This document shows positions 56,515 to 64,000 of a stretch of DNA of 64,000 nucleotides, piece by piece. The notes below the pieces were generated by a model that saw only the letters and a list, made by a program, of their open reading frames with translations, was not told where the DNA came from and did no database searches. Origin of the DNA: Aquibium carbonis (GTDB lineage Bacteria > Pseudomonadota > Alphaproteobacteria > Rhizobiales > Rhizobiaceae); the NCBI RefSeq assembly GCF_003970795.1, contig NZ_RWKW01000020.1:49014-113013 (forward strand). Direction: 5' to 3'. A program made the translations under genes and the position numbers. Positions within the stretch are counted from its first letter, which is position 1; each line of letters begins with the position of its first letter.

Positions 56515-57756
56515 ATGTCCTCCATCCGGCCGCTGATCCCACTCCTCCTTGCCGCGGGCATCCTGCTCGGCGGCAATGGACTGCAAGGCACGCTGATTGC
56601 GTTGCGCGGCGCGCAGGAGGGTTTCCCGGCCTCGACCATCGGCCTGATGGGCACGGCCTATTTCTGCGGCTTCCTCATCGGCTGCCTGGCCATCTCGCGG
56701 ATGATGAAAGCCGTCGGACACGTTCGCGCCTTCTCCGCACTGGCCGCCATCGCGTCGGCCGGGACGCTGCTCATGGTCCTGATGATCGACCCCGTCGTCT
56801 GGTCGGCCATCCGCTTCCTCTCCGGCTTCTGCTTCGCCGGGCTATTCACCATCATCGAGGCCTGGCTGAATTCCGGCGCGTCCAACGACAGCCGCGCCCG
56901 CGTCCTGGCGCTCTACCGCATCATCGACATCGGTTCGGTGACGGGCGCGCAATTCCTGATCCCGGCGATCGGCGCGGACGGTTTCGCGATCTTCGCGGTC
57001 ATGTCGATCATGATCACGCTGTCGCTGGTTCCGGTGTCGCTCGGCGACCGCTCCAACCCCGCGCCGCCAGAGGACGTGAAGCTCGACCTTGGCCGCGTCT
57101 GGCGCATCTCGCCGCTCGGCGCGATCGGCTGCATCGCCATCGGCGTCACCAACAGCGCGTTTCGAACGCTCTCGCCCGTCTATGCCGAAGCCATCGGCAT
57201 GTCGGTGGCCAATGTCGTCGTCTTCGTCAGCGTCGGCATCATCGGCGGCGCGCTGATGCAGTATCCGCTGGGCTACCTGTCGGACCGTTGGGACCGCCGC
57301 AAGGTGCTGCTCTTGACCACGGTGTGCGCGCTTGGATCAGCCGTGGCACTGGCGACCGTGGGCGGCACCAACCCGACGACGAACTTCGCTCTGGTCTTCA
57401 TCTTCGGATCCTTCGCGATGCCGCTCTTCTCGCTCTCGGCGGCGCACGCCAACGACCGGGCGGGCAAGGGCGAATTCGTTCAGGTGAACGCCGCGCTGAT
57501 GCTCTTCTATTCGTTCGGAGCGATCGGCGGCCCCTTCGCCGCCTCCAGTGCGATGGAGTTCTACGGCCCGAACTTCCTGTTCGTCTTCACCGCCGTCGTC
57601 TACGCCGTCTTCATCGGCTTCATCCTCTACCGCATGATCGCGCGCGGCGGCGTTCCGGCCGAGCGCCGGGGCCGTTTCACGGCGCTGCTGCGCACCTCGA
57701 CCATGTTCGCACGGCTGGCGAAGCGAAGTGGCGACAAGGGCGGCCCGGGCAAGTAA
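56515..57756 (+). CDS. MFS transporter (YcaD/UhpC-like sugar or drug carrier)
   Basis: 413 residues with twelve hydrophobic segments starting at SIRPLIPLLLAAGILLGGNG. The helix 2-3 region reads GFLIGCLAISRMMKAVGHVRAF and the second half has YPLGYLSDRWDRRKVLL, a clear MFS loop. It resembles the YcaD-type MFS subgroup of uncertain substrate. The ATG at 56515 is chosen because upstream codons of the same frame have no membrane or family character. Downstream, rnd begins 77 bases later on the same strand. Confidence 0.87.
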   Translation: MSSIRPLIPLLLAAGILLGGNGLQGTLIALRGAQEGFPASTIGLMGTAYFCGFLIGCLAISRMMKAVGHVRAFSALAAIASAGTLLMVLMIDPVVWSAIRFLSGFCFAGLFTIIEAWLNSGASNDSRARVLALYRIIDIGSVTGAQFLIPAIGADGFAIFAVMSIMITLSLVPVSLGDRSNPAPPEDVKLDLGRVWRISPLGAIGCIAIGVTNSAFRTLSPVYAEAIGMSVANVVVFVSVGIIGGALMQYPLGYLSDRWDRRKVLLLTTVCALGSAVALATVGGTNPTTNFALVFIFGSFAMPLFSLSAAHANDRAGKGEFVQVNAALMLFYSFGAIGGPFAASSAMEFYGPNFLFVFTAVVYAVFIGFILYRMIARGGVPAERRGRFTALLRTSTMFARLAKRSGDKGGPGK

Positions 57757-57833
57757 CATCGTTGGCCGGCAAGGTCAGACGACCCCGTTGCCATGCTGAA
57801 GACTCCGCGACGCGAATCCCGTAAAGGAAACGG

Positions 57834-58985
57834 ATGCATCTGATCACGACCGCCGACGAGCTGGCCTCCGTCGTTTCCGAACTGTCGAAATCCGCCTTCG
57901 TCACCGTCGACACGGAGTTCATTCGCGAGACGACCTTCTGGCCCGAACTGTGCCTCATCCAGATGGCCGCGCCGGGCGTGACCGCGCTGGTCGACCCGCT
58001 CGCGCCGGGCATGAATCTCGGCCCGTTCTTCGATCTGATGGCAAACGAGAGGGTGACGAAGGTCTTCCATGCCGCCCGGCAGGACATCGAGATCATCTTC
58101 AACCGCGGCAATCTCATTCCGCATCCCGTGTTCGACACGCAGGTCGCGGCCATGGTCTGCGGCTTCGGCGACAGCGTCTCCTACGAGCAGCTGGTGCAGA
58201 AGCTGAGCGGCGGGCAGATCGACAAGTCCTCGCGCTTCACCGACTGGCGCCAGCGGCCGCTGACCGACAAGCAGCTGACCTATGCGCTGGCCGACGTGAC
58301 GCATCTCATCGACGTCTACGAGAAGCTGAAGGACGAAATCGAAAAGGAAGGCCGCGCCGGCTGGCTCACGGAGGAGATGGAGATCCTCACCGCGCGCCGC
58401 ACCTACGACCCGCATCCCGAAGATGCCTGGAAGCGCCTCAAGATGCGCATGCGCAAGCCGCAGGAACTGGCGGTGCTGCAGGCGGTGGCGACATGGCGCG
58501 AGTTCGAGGCGCGCGAGCGCAACGTGCCGCGCGGACGCGTCATCAAGGACGACGCCATCTACGAAGTCGCCCAGCAGCAGCCGCGCGATGCCGCCGCACT
58601 CGCCCGCCTGCGCACCATCCCCAAGGGCTGGGAGCGGTCGGGCCAGGCCACCGGCCTGCTCGCGGCCGTCAACACCGCGCTCGCCATCCCGAAGGACCAG
58701 ATGCCTCGCCTTCCTCAGCAGAACCATTCGCCCGAAGGCTCGGCCGCGGCGGGCGAACTCCTCAAGGTGCTGCTCAAGCTCGTCTCCGACGAGCAGAACG
58801 TGGCGGCCAAGATGCTGGCGTCGAGCGACGACATCGAGCGCATCGCTGCCGAAGGCGAGAAGGCGAACGTGCCCGCCTTGCAAGGCTGGCGACGCGAGGT
58901 CTTCGGCGACAAGGCGCTGAAGCTCGTGCAGGGCCGGCTTGCCCTCAAGTTCGACGAGCGCAAGGTCTCGGTCTTCGATATCTGA
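57834..58985 (+). CDS. rnd: Ribonuclease D
   Basis: 383 residues. A 3'-5' exoribonuclease for tRNA and small RNA maturation. DEDDy motifs: FVTVDTEFIRETTFWPELCLIQ (first Asp and Glu), VFHAARQDIEIIF (second Asp), and YALADVTHLIDVYEKL (Tyr and last Asp). An HRDC helical domain follows (about 205-290, beginning KPQELAVLQAVATWREFEARE). AAAGGAAACGG lies before the ATG. Confidence 0.95.
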   Translation: MHLITTADELASVVSELSKSAFVTVDTEFIRETTFWPELCLIQMAAPGVTALVDPLAPGMNLGPFFDLMANERVTKVFHAARQDIEIIFNRGNLIPHPVFDTQVAAMVCGFGDSVSYEQLVQKLSGGQIDKSSRFTDWRQRPLTDKQLTYALADVTHLIDVYEKLKDEIEKEGRAGWLTEEMEILTARRTYDPHPEDAWKRLKMRMRKPQELAVLQAVATWREFEARERNVPRGRVIKDDAIYEVAQQQPRDAAALARLRTIPKGWERSGQATGLLAAVNTALAIPKDQMPRLPQQNHSPEGSAAAGELLKVLLKLVSDEQNVAAKMLASSDDIERIAAEGEKANVPALQGWRREVFGDKALKLVQGRLALKFDERKVSVFDI

Positions 58986-58988
58986 GGC

Positions 58989-59025
58989 GGGCGGCGGGCG
59001 AGCCGGCCCGACCGCGCCGCCGCCC
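58989..59025. terminator. GC-rich hairpin between convergent rnd and ppx
   Basis: GGGCGGCG (58989-58996) and CGCCGCCC (59018-59025) are complementary, with a 21-base loop in the 44-base gap. No T-run follows, so it is only a possible shared stop. Confidence 0.35.
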
Positions 59026-59029
59026 TGCC

Positions 59030-60544
59030 CTACTGTTCGGCCCGCATGTCGAGCAGCTTGCCGGTGATACGCCCGAGCTGCTGGAGACGGCCCTCGGGCC
59101 GCTCGCCCAGCAGGGCCGCATGCGAGCGCGGGATCACCAGCGTGAGCCCGCCTCGATCGTTTTCCTCCCAGCGCAGTTGCGGGATGACGCCGGGCATCGA
59201 GGCCGAGAACAGGTAGACCACCCGCAGGATGGCGCCGAGCAGGCGCGCGCGCTCCCGATAGCGCGGGGTGGCGAGCGCCCGGATGCGCGGCTCGGCCGCA
59301 TCGTCGAACAGGCCCTCGTGGCGGAACAGATTGGCCAGCGCGATGTAGGCCCGGCCGGGATGGTCGACGCCGATGAAGGCGCCGTGGGCGATGATGTTGA
59401 GCGACTGCGTGCCGCGATAGTCGGGATGCGCGCGCCAGCCGATATCGGCCAGCAGGCAGGCTGCGCGGCGATAGCGCGCCTCGTCCTCGGTTTCCTCCAC
59501 GCCGAAGGCCCGGAACGCATCGCCGGTCCAGTCCGCCAGTTCATGCGCATGCCGGACAGAGCGGGCGCGCAGCAGCGCCAGTTCCTCGGACGAGGAGATC
59601 AGCGGGTCGGCGGCCTTCTCCGCGTCGGACAGCAGCGAGTAGAGATAGCCCTCGCGCACGCCCAGCGCGGAGATGACGATGCTCCCGGGTTTCATCACCG
59701 AGATGATGTGGTTCAGCACGGTCGCGCCATAGGCGAGCAGGCCGCGACGGTTCTTGGAGACGCGCTCGATGCCTTTCATCTTGTCGATGTCGCCGCGCGC
59801 GACCCGCTTCAGGAAAGAGGCGGAACCCGCCACGTCCATCTGGTAGTGGTGCATGACGTGAAGCGGGTAGCCGGTGGCGTGCATGTGCAGCCGGGCGAGA
59901 TTTCGCCACGTGCCGCCGACGCAGTAGAAGTTGCGCCCTTCGCCCTGCTTCAGCAGCTCGGCGCGGGCGAGTTCGCGCTTGGCGATGCGCCCGGCTGAAA
60001 GGATCGAGCCCTTCGACATGTCGTGCAGCCGCAGGCCGCCGAGCGGCAGCGTGATGCCGTCGCCGATGGCCTCGCCGCGCACGTCGACCAGTTCCAGGCT
60101 GCCGCCGCCGAGGTCGCCGACGATCCCCTCGGCGGGATGAAAGCCGGAGATGACGCCAAGCGCCGAGTAATAGGCTTCCTCGCGACCGGTGAGGACCCGG
60201 ATCTCGGTGCCGAGCACCTCCTCGGCCCGACGGATGAAGTCGGCGCCGTTGTCGGCCTCGCGCGCGGCGGCGGTGGCGATGACGTGCAGTTCCCGCGAAC
60301 CGGCCTGTTCCGACAGCGCCCGGAAGCGGCGGAACTCCTCCATCGAACGGCGAACGGCGTCCGGATCGAGCCGCCCGGTCGACACCAGCCCCTTGCCCAG
60401 GCCCGCCAGCATCTTTTCATTGAAGAGAACCGTGGGCGCGCGCGCGACACCTTCGTAGACGACCAGGCGAACCGAGTTCGAACCGATGTCGATGATGGAG
60501 ATGGGTTGGCGATTCTGCAGGCGCCCCTGGGAATTTGCGATCAT
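59030..60544 (-). CDS. ppx: Exopolyphosphatase (Ppx/GppA family)
   Basis: 504 residues. It removes phosphate from polyphosphate ends, or from pppGpp. The actin-like ATPase fold is shown by [17 protein letters not shown] (phosphate 1) and [15 protein letters not shown] (phosphate 2), with an HD-like helical C-terminus containing [13 protein letters not shown]. Its ATG overlaps the ppk stop by 4 bases, so synthesis and breakdown of polyphosphate are co-expressed, as in many rhizobia. Confidence 0.94.
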   Translation of the reverse strand: MIANSQGRLQNRQPISIIDIGSNSVRLVVYEGVARAPTVLFNEKMLAGLGKGLVSTGRLDPDAVRRSMEEFRRFRALSEQAGSRELHVIATAAAREADNGADFIRRAEEVLGTEIRVLTGREEAYYSALGVISGFHPAEGIVGDLGGGSLELVDVRGEAIGDGITLPLGGLRLHDMSKGSILSAGRIAKRELARAELLKQGEGRNFYCVGGTWRNLARLHMHATGYPLHVMHHYQMDVAGSASFLKRVARGDIDKMKGIERVSKNRRGLLAYGATVLNHIISVMKPGSIVISALGVREGYLYSLLSDAEKAADPLISSSEELALLRARSVRHAHELADWTGDAFRAFGVEETEDEARYRRAACLLADIGWRAHPDYRGTQSLNIIAHGAFIGVDHPGRAYIALANLFRHEGLFDDAAEPRIRALATPRYRERARLLGAILRVVYLFSASMPGVIPQLRWEENDRGGLTLVIPRSHAALLGERPEGRLQQLGRITGKLLDMRAEQ

Positions 60545-62766
60545 GCGGCGGTGGTCGCCTTGCCCTTCTTGCGGCGCGCTTGCCGCACGATGCGTTTCGG
60601 CGCGTTGGATTTCAGCGCCATTCCGCGGCCCGACAGGCTGGGATTCGTCATGAAATACTCCTGCGCGTTGAACGGTTCCTCGCCCTCCTCCGGAACGATC
60701 CGGCGCGAGGTGCCGTCGGGCAGTACTTCGAAACTTTGCTGGTTGTCCATGATGTTTCCGATCATGATCTGGCCCAGCACCTGTTCATGCACCGTCCGGT
60801 TGACCAGCGGCACCAGCGTCTCGACCCGGCGGTCGAGATTGCGCGGCATCATGTCGGCCGACCCGATATAGACCAGCGCCTCGTCGGACGGCAGGCCATG
60901 GCCGTTGCCGAAACAGAAGATGCGGCTGTGCTCGAGGAAGCGGCCGATGATCGACTTGACGCGGATGTTGTCGGACAAGCCCGGCACCTGCGGGCGCAGG
61001 CAGCAGATGCCGCGAATGACGAGGTCGATCTCCACGCCGGCCCGGCCCGCCTCGTAGAGCGCGTCGATGACCTGGGGATCGACCAGCGAGTTCATCTTCA
61101 TCCAGATCTGCGCCGGCCGGCCGGCCTTGGCATGGCCGATCTCGTCGGCGATGTGCTGGAGGATGCGCTGGCGCAGCGTGAACGGCGAGACGGCGATCCG
61201 CATCTCCTCGGCCGGCTCGGCATAGCCGGTGATGAAGTTGAAGATGCGCGCGACATCCTGCGCGATCGCGGGATCGACGGTGAAATAGGACAGGTCGGTG
61301 TAGATGCGCGCGGTGATCGGATGATAATTGCCCGTGCCGACATGCACGTAGCTGCGCAGCTTCATGTCCTCGCGGCGCACCACCAGCGACAGCTTGGCGT
61401 GCGTCTTCAGCTCGAGGAACCCGAACACCACCTGCACGCCCGCGCGTTCGAGATCGCGCGCCCAGCGGATGTTGGCCTCCTCGTCGAAGCGGGCCTTGAG
61501 CTCCACCAGCGCGGTCACCGACTTGCCGCTTTCGGCCGCGTCGATCAGGGCGCGCACGATGGGGCTGTCGTTGGAGGTTCGGTAGAGCGTCTGCTTGATG
61601 GCCACGACCTCCGGATCGGCGGCCGCCTGGCGCAGGAACTGCACCACCACGTCGAAGGATTCGTAGGGGTGATGGACGAGGATGTCCTTCTCGCGGATCG
61701 ACGCGAAGCAATCGCCGCCATGCTCGCGGATGCGCTCGGGAAAGCGCGGATTGTAGGGCTTGAACTTCAGGTCGTCGCGCTGGACGCCGACGATCTCGGA
61801 AATCTGGTTGAGCGCCAGCGGCTTGTTGAGAAGGCTGACGCGCGATGCCGCGACACCGAGCTCGCTGGTGACGAAACCGCGCAGCGCCTCGGGAATGTCG
61901 CGGTCGAACTCGATGCGGACCACCGAGCCGCGGCGGCGGCGCTTCAGCGCCGTCTCGAAGAAGCGCACGAGGTCCTCGGCTTCTTCCTCGACCTCGAGAT
62001 CGCTGTCGCGGATGATGCGGAACGTGCCCATGCCCATGACCTCGTGGCCCGGGAAGAGCTTGTCGACGAAGAGCCCCACCGCATCCTCCAGCGTGATGAA
62101 GCGGATCGAACGCTCGTCGCCCGGCAGCCGGATGAAGCGCCTCAGAGCGACGGGCAGACGCAACAGGGCGGTCATGCGATAGCCGTCGCGCAGGTTGCGC
62201 AGGTCGAGCGCGATCGAGAAACCGAGGTTGGGGATGAACGGGAACGGATGCGCCGGGTCGATCGAGAGCGGCGTCATGACCGGATAGATCTCGGCGTCGA
62301 AATGCTGCTCGAGCCAGCGCTGTTCGGCGGGCGTGATCGCCTCGCGTCCCACCAGCTGGATACCCTCGGGTTCGAGCAGGGCGAGCAGGGACGAGAAACA
62401 GGCCTGCTGGTCTTCCTGGAGGCGGCCCACCTTGACCAGGAGCTGTTCCAGCTGCTGCTCCGGCGTCCGGCCGTCGGCGCTCAGCGTCGCGATGTTTTCG
62501 CGCACCTGGCCGGCAAGGCCGGCGACGCGCACCATGAAGAACTCGTCGAGATTGGCGGCCGAGATCGACAGGAAGCGGACGCGTTCCAGAAGAGGATGGT
62601 TCCCGTTCTGCGATTCCTCCAGCACCCGCCGATTGAACTGAAGCCAGGAGAACTCGCGGTTCACGAACCGGTCGGGGTTGCCTTCGGCCATGACCGGGCC
62701 GGGCGGCACGTCCTTCTGGAAATCGCTTCGCTCGGGACCTGGAGCTTCCATTTCAGTCACGTTCAC
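60541..62766 (-). CDS. ppk: Polyphosphate kinase 1
   Basis: 741 residues from a GTG at 62766, which has AAGGATAGGGG just upstream; ATG 62751 and 62856 are alternatives. PPK1 polymerises ATP gamma-phosphate into polyphosphate. Domains in order: helical N ([18 protein letters not shown]), head, and two PLD-like catalytic domains with the phosphorylated His in [16 protein letters not shown] and the second site in [20 protein letters not shown]. The 4-base overlap with ppx indicates an operon. Confidence 0.95.
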   Translation of the reverse strand: MNVTEMEAPGPERSDFQKDVPPGPVMAEGNPDRFVNREFSWLQFNRRVLEESQNGNHPLLERVRFLSISAANLDEFFMVRVAGLAGQVRENIATLSADGRTPEQQLEQLLVKVGRLQEDQQACFSSLLALLEPEGIQLVGREAITPAEQRWLEQHFDAEIYPVMTPLSIDPAHPFPFIPNLGFSIALDLRNLRDGYRMTALLRLPVALRRFIRLPGDERSIRFITLEDAVGLFVDKLFPGHEVMGMGTFRIIRDSDLEVEEEAEDLVRFFETALKRRRRGSVVRIEFDRDIPEALRGFVTSELGVAASRVSLLNKPLALNQISEIVGVQRDDLKFKPYNPRFPERIREHGGDCFASIREKDILVHHPYESFDVVVQFLRQAAADPEVVAIKQTLYRTSNDSPIVRALIDAAESGKSVTALVELKARFDEEANIRWARDLERAGVQVVFGFLELKTHAKLSLVVRREDMKLRSYVHVGTGNYHPITARIYTDLSYFTVDPAIAQDVARIFNFITGYAEPAEEMRIAVSPFTLRQRILQHIADEIGHAKAGRPAQIWMKMNSLVDPQVIDALYEAGRAGVEIDLVIRGICCLRPQVPGLSDNIRVKSIIGRFLEHSRIFCFGNGHGLPSDEALVYIGSADMMPRNLDRRVETLVPLVNRTVHEQVLGQIMIGNIMDNQQSFEVLPDGTSRRIVPEEGEEPFNAQEYFMTNPSLSGRGMALKSNAPKRIVRQARRKKGKATTAA

Positions 62767-62925
62767 ACCCCTATCCTTGCGCTCGCGCGCGGCATCGACT
62801 GGCGGCCACGATTCGGTAGCGAGGCCTCGTGACGGAGTGATATCACAGGCTTGCAAACAAGCCGATTATGATACAGATGCGTGCCGGGCGTCACCACCCG
62901 GCACGCTGCATTCCAGGAGATGATG

Positions 62926-63171
62926 ATGGCCGGACACACGATTCCCCATTTCCAGAACGACGCCGGCCATCCGGTGGTGGAGGTCGGGGTCAAGGAGTTC
63001 ATGTGCGTCGGCGCGACGGAGCCGTTCGACCATCCGCACGTCTTCCTCGACATGGGCGACGACGTCGAGAAGGTCTGCCCCTACTGCTCGACCCTCTATC
63101 GCTACAACGCCGCGCTGCATGCGGCCGAGACCCGTCCGGCCGGCTGCGTTTACCTGACGCGCGCGGCGTGA
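62926..63171 (+). CDS. Zinc-finger (CHCC, NDUFS6-like) protein
   Basis: 81 residues from ATG 62926, six bases after CAGGAG; two earlier ATGs are closer to the site. The single domain has Cys in EFMCVGATEPFDHPHVFLDMG and Cys-x-x-Cys in KVCPYCSTLYRYN, the C-H-C-C zinc ligand pattern of the NDUFS6/ zf-CHCC family linked to respiratory complex I. It is a stand-alone gene between ppk and a monooxygenase. Confidence 0.9.
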   Translation: MAGHTIPHFQNDAGHPVVEVGVKEFMCVGATEPFDHPHVFLDMGDDVEKVCPYCSTLYRYNAALHAAETRPAGCVYLTRAA

Positions 63172-63190
63172 CCCGGGGCGGTTTGCCCGC

Positions 63191-64000
63191 TTGAAGACCT
63201 TGTCTCCAGACAGACCGATCCTGGTGGTGGGCGCCGGCATTGCCGGGCTGACCGTCGCGCTGGCGCTCGCCGGTCGGGGTTTCTCCGTCCACCTGTTCGA
63301 GCAGGCGCGCAAGCTCGAAGAGGTCGGCGCCGGGCTTCAGCTTTCTCCCAACGCGACGCGCATTCTCGACCGCCTGGGTGTGATCGAGCGTCTGCGCGCG
63401 GTGTCCGTCCAGCCGGAGGCGATCGTCCTGCGGCGCGCCAGGTCGCTGCGCGAGATCGCCCGCGTGCCGCTGGGGGCGGCGGCGGCGGCCCGCTGGGGCG
63501 CGCCCTATTTCACGGTTCATCGTGCGGATCTGCAAAGCGCGCTGTTGAGCCGCGTCGAGCGCGAGCCGTCGATCCGGCTGTCGACCGGCGCCGCGGTTCG
63601 CGATGCCGCCTACCATGCGCGGGGCGTGACGCTGTCGATCGACCAGGCCGGTTCGATCATCGAGGCCGCCGGCGACCTGGTCATCGCCGCCGACGGCGTG
63701 TGGTCGACGATGCGCGGAACGGAAGACGACAAGCGCGGCGCCTTTTCCGGCCTGACGGCCTGGCGCGCGACGCTTCATCGCGGCGAGCCGGCCGAGGGCC
63801 AGGGCCCGGTTCTGTCCGGCTCCGTCGTCACCGCCTTCCTGCATCGTCGCTTTCATGTCGTGGCCTACCCGATCCGGTCCGGGCAGGCCGTGAACCTGGT
63901 CGCGGTGACACGCGGCGAGGCCCTGCGGCGCGCCTGGTCCGTCGCGGCCCCGCGGCATGAGCTCGAGGCGGCGCTGGCGGGCGCGCCGGCGCTTTCGCGC
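63191..64000 (+). CDS. FAD-dependent monooxygenase (salicylate hydroxylase-like, 3' end beyond window)
   Basis: 270 codons are visible and the frame runs off the right edge. The FAD-binding motif ILVVGAGIAGLTVALALAGRG with HLFEQA is followed by GAGLQLSPNATRILDRLG and the second FAD motif AADGVWSTMRG, the pattern of class A flavoprotein hydroxylases. The C-terminal substrate region is missing. No ATG precedes the motif: TTG at 63191 or 63200 is the likely start. It follows the zinc-finger gene by 19 bases and is probably co-transcribed. Confidence 0.8.
   Translation, partial: MKTLSPDRPILVVGAGIAGLTVALALAGRGFSVHLFEQARKLEEVGAGLQLSPNATRILDRLGVIERLRAVSVQPEAIVLRRARSLREIARVPLGAAAAARWGAPYFTVHRADLQSALLSRVEREPSIRLSTGAAVRDAAYHARGVTLSIDQAGSIIEAAGDLVIAADGVWSTMRGTEDDKRGAFSGLTAWRATLHRGEPAEGQGPVLSGSVVTAFLHRRFHVVAYPIRSGQAVNLVAVTRGEALRRAWSVAAPRHELEAALAGAPALSR

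Overview
The window looks like chromosomal DNA of a high-GC alphaproteobacterium of the order Hyphomicrobiales (Rhizobiales), probably close to Phyllobacteriaceae/Mesorhizobium relatives. The evidence is gene order: UQCC chaperone-DUF177-plsX-fabH-ihfA-merR, glyA-nrdR-ribD-ribE-ribH-nusB, hemB-RDD-bpt, ppx-ppk and the ldtR/L,D-transpeptidase pair are all characteristic of this group. The genus is inference. No rRNA, tRNA, CRISPR, prophage or complete insertion sequence was seen.

Layout. 1-4.8 kb: a Tat-targeted haloperoxidase-like hydrolase cut by the left edge, a soluble class III cyclase, a secreted alpha/beta hydrolase divergent from an OhrR-type MarR regulator with clear palindromic operators, and a PagL-like outer-membrane protein. 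4.9-6.5 kb: aroQ with its terminator and a Crp/Fnr regulator. 6.7-15.1 kb: the most distinctive block, a Slam-like outer-membrane translocon, a 1575-residue FecR-domain protein with two tandem modules ending in TbpB-like barrels, and a CHASE2 adenylate cyclase, all co-directional. 15.2-20.6 kb: an ABM monooxygenase, then the conserved fatty-acid/phospholipid operon and divergent bamE. 20.7-30 kb: hppA, an MFS carrier, nusB, the riboflavin genes (interrupted by an EEP-family hydrolase), nrdR and glyA. 30-34 kb: L,D-transpeptidase with LdtR, a DUF6163 membrane protein and a 3-hydroxyisobutyryl-CoA hydrolase. 34-42 kb, plus strand: hemB, a NylB-like serine hydrolase, a DUF3095 protein, RDD protein, bpt, an EamA exporter and a Yip1-like/hydrolase membrane pair. 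42-49 kb, minus strand: RND permease, adaptor and TetR repressor with paired operators, then an FeS-type photolyase. 49-64 kb: RidA, an orphan CopG/BrnA antitoxin, parC, a secreted hypothetical, pcp, aspS, an MFS carrier, rnd, ppx-ppk, a zinc-finger protein, and a FAD monooxygenase cut by the right edge.

How the parts fit. Most of the window is housekeeping. The accessory interest is in (i) the Slam/FecR/CHASE2-cyclase locus, which reads as a surface-display or secretion system coupled to an extracytoplasmic sensor making cAMP; (ii) three proteins carrying class III cyclase-like signatures within 37 kb; (iii) two small regulons with visible operators (MarR, TetR); and (iv) repeat elements, including a REP-like 18-bp inverted repeat and a heptamer array that supplies the C-terminal codons of pcp.
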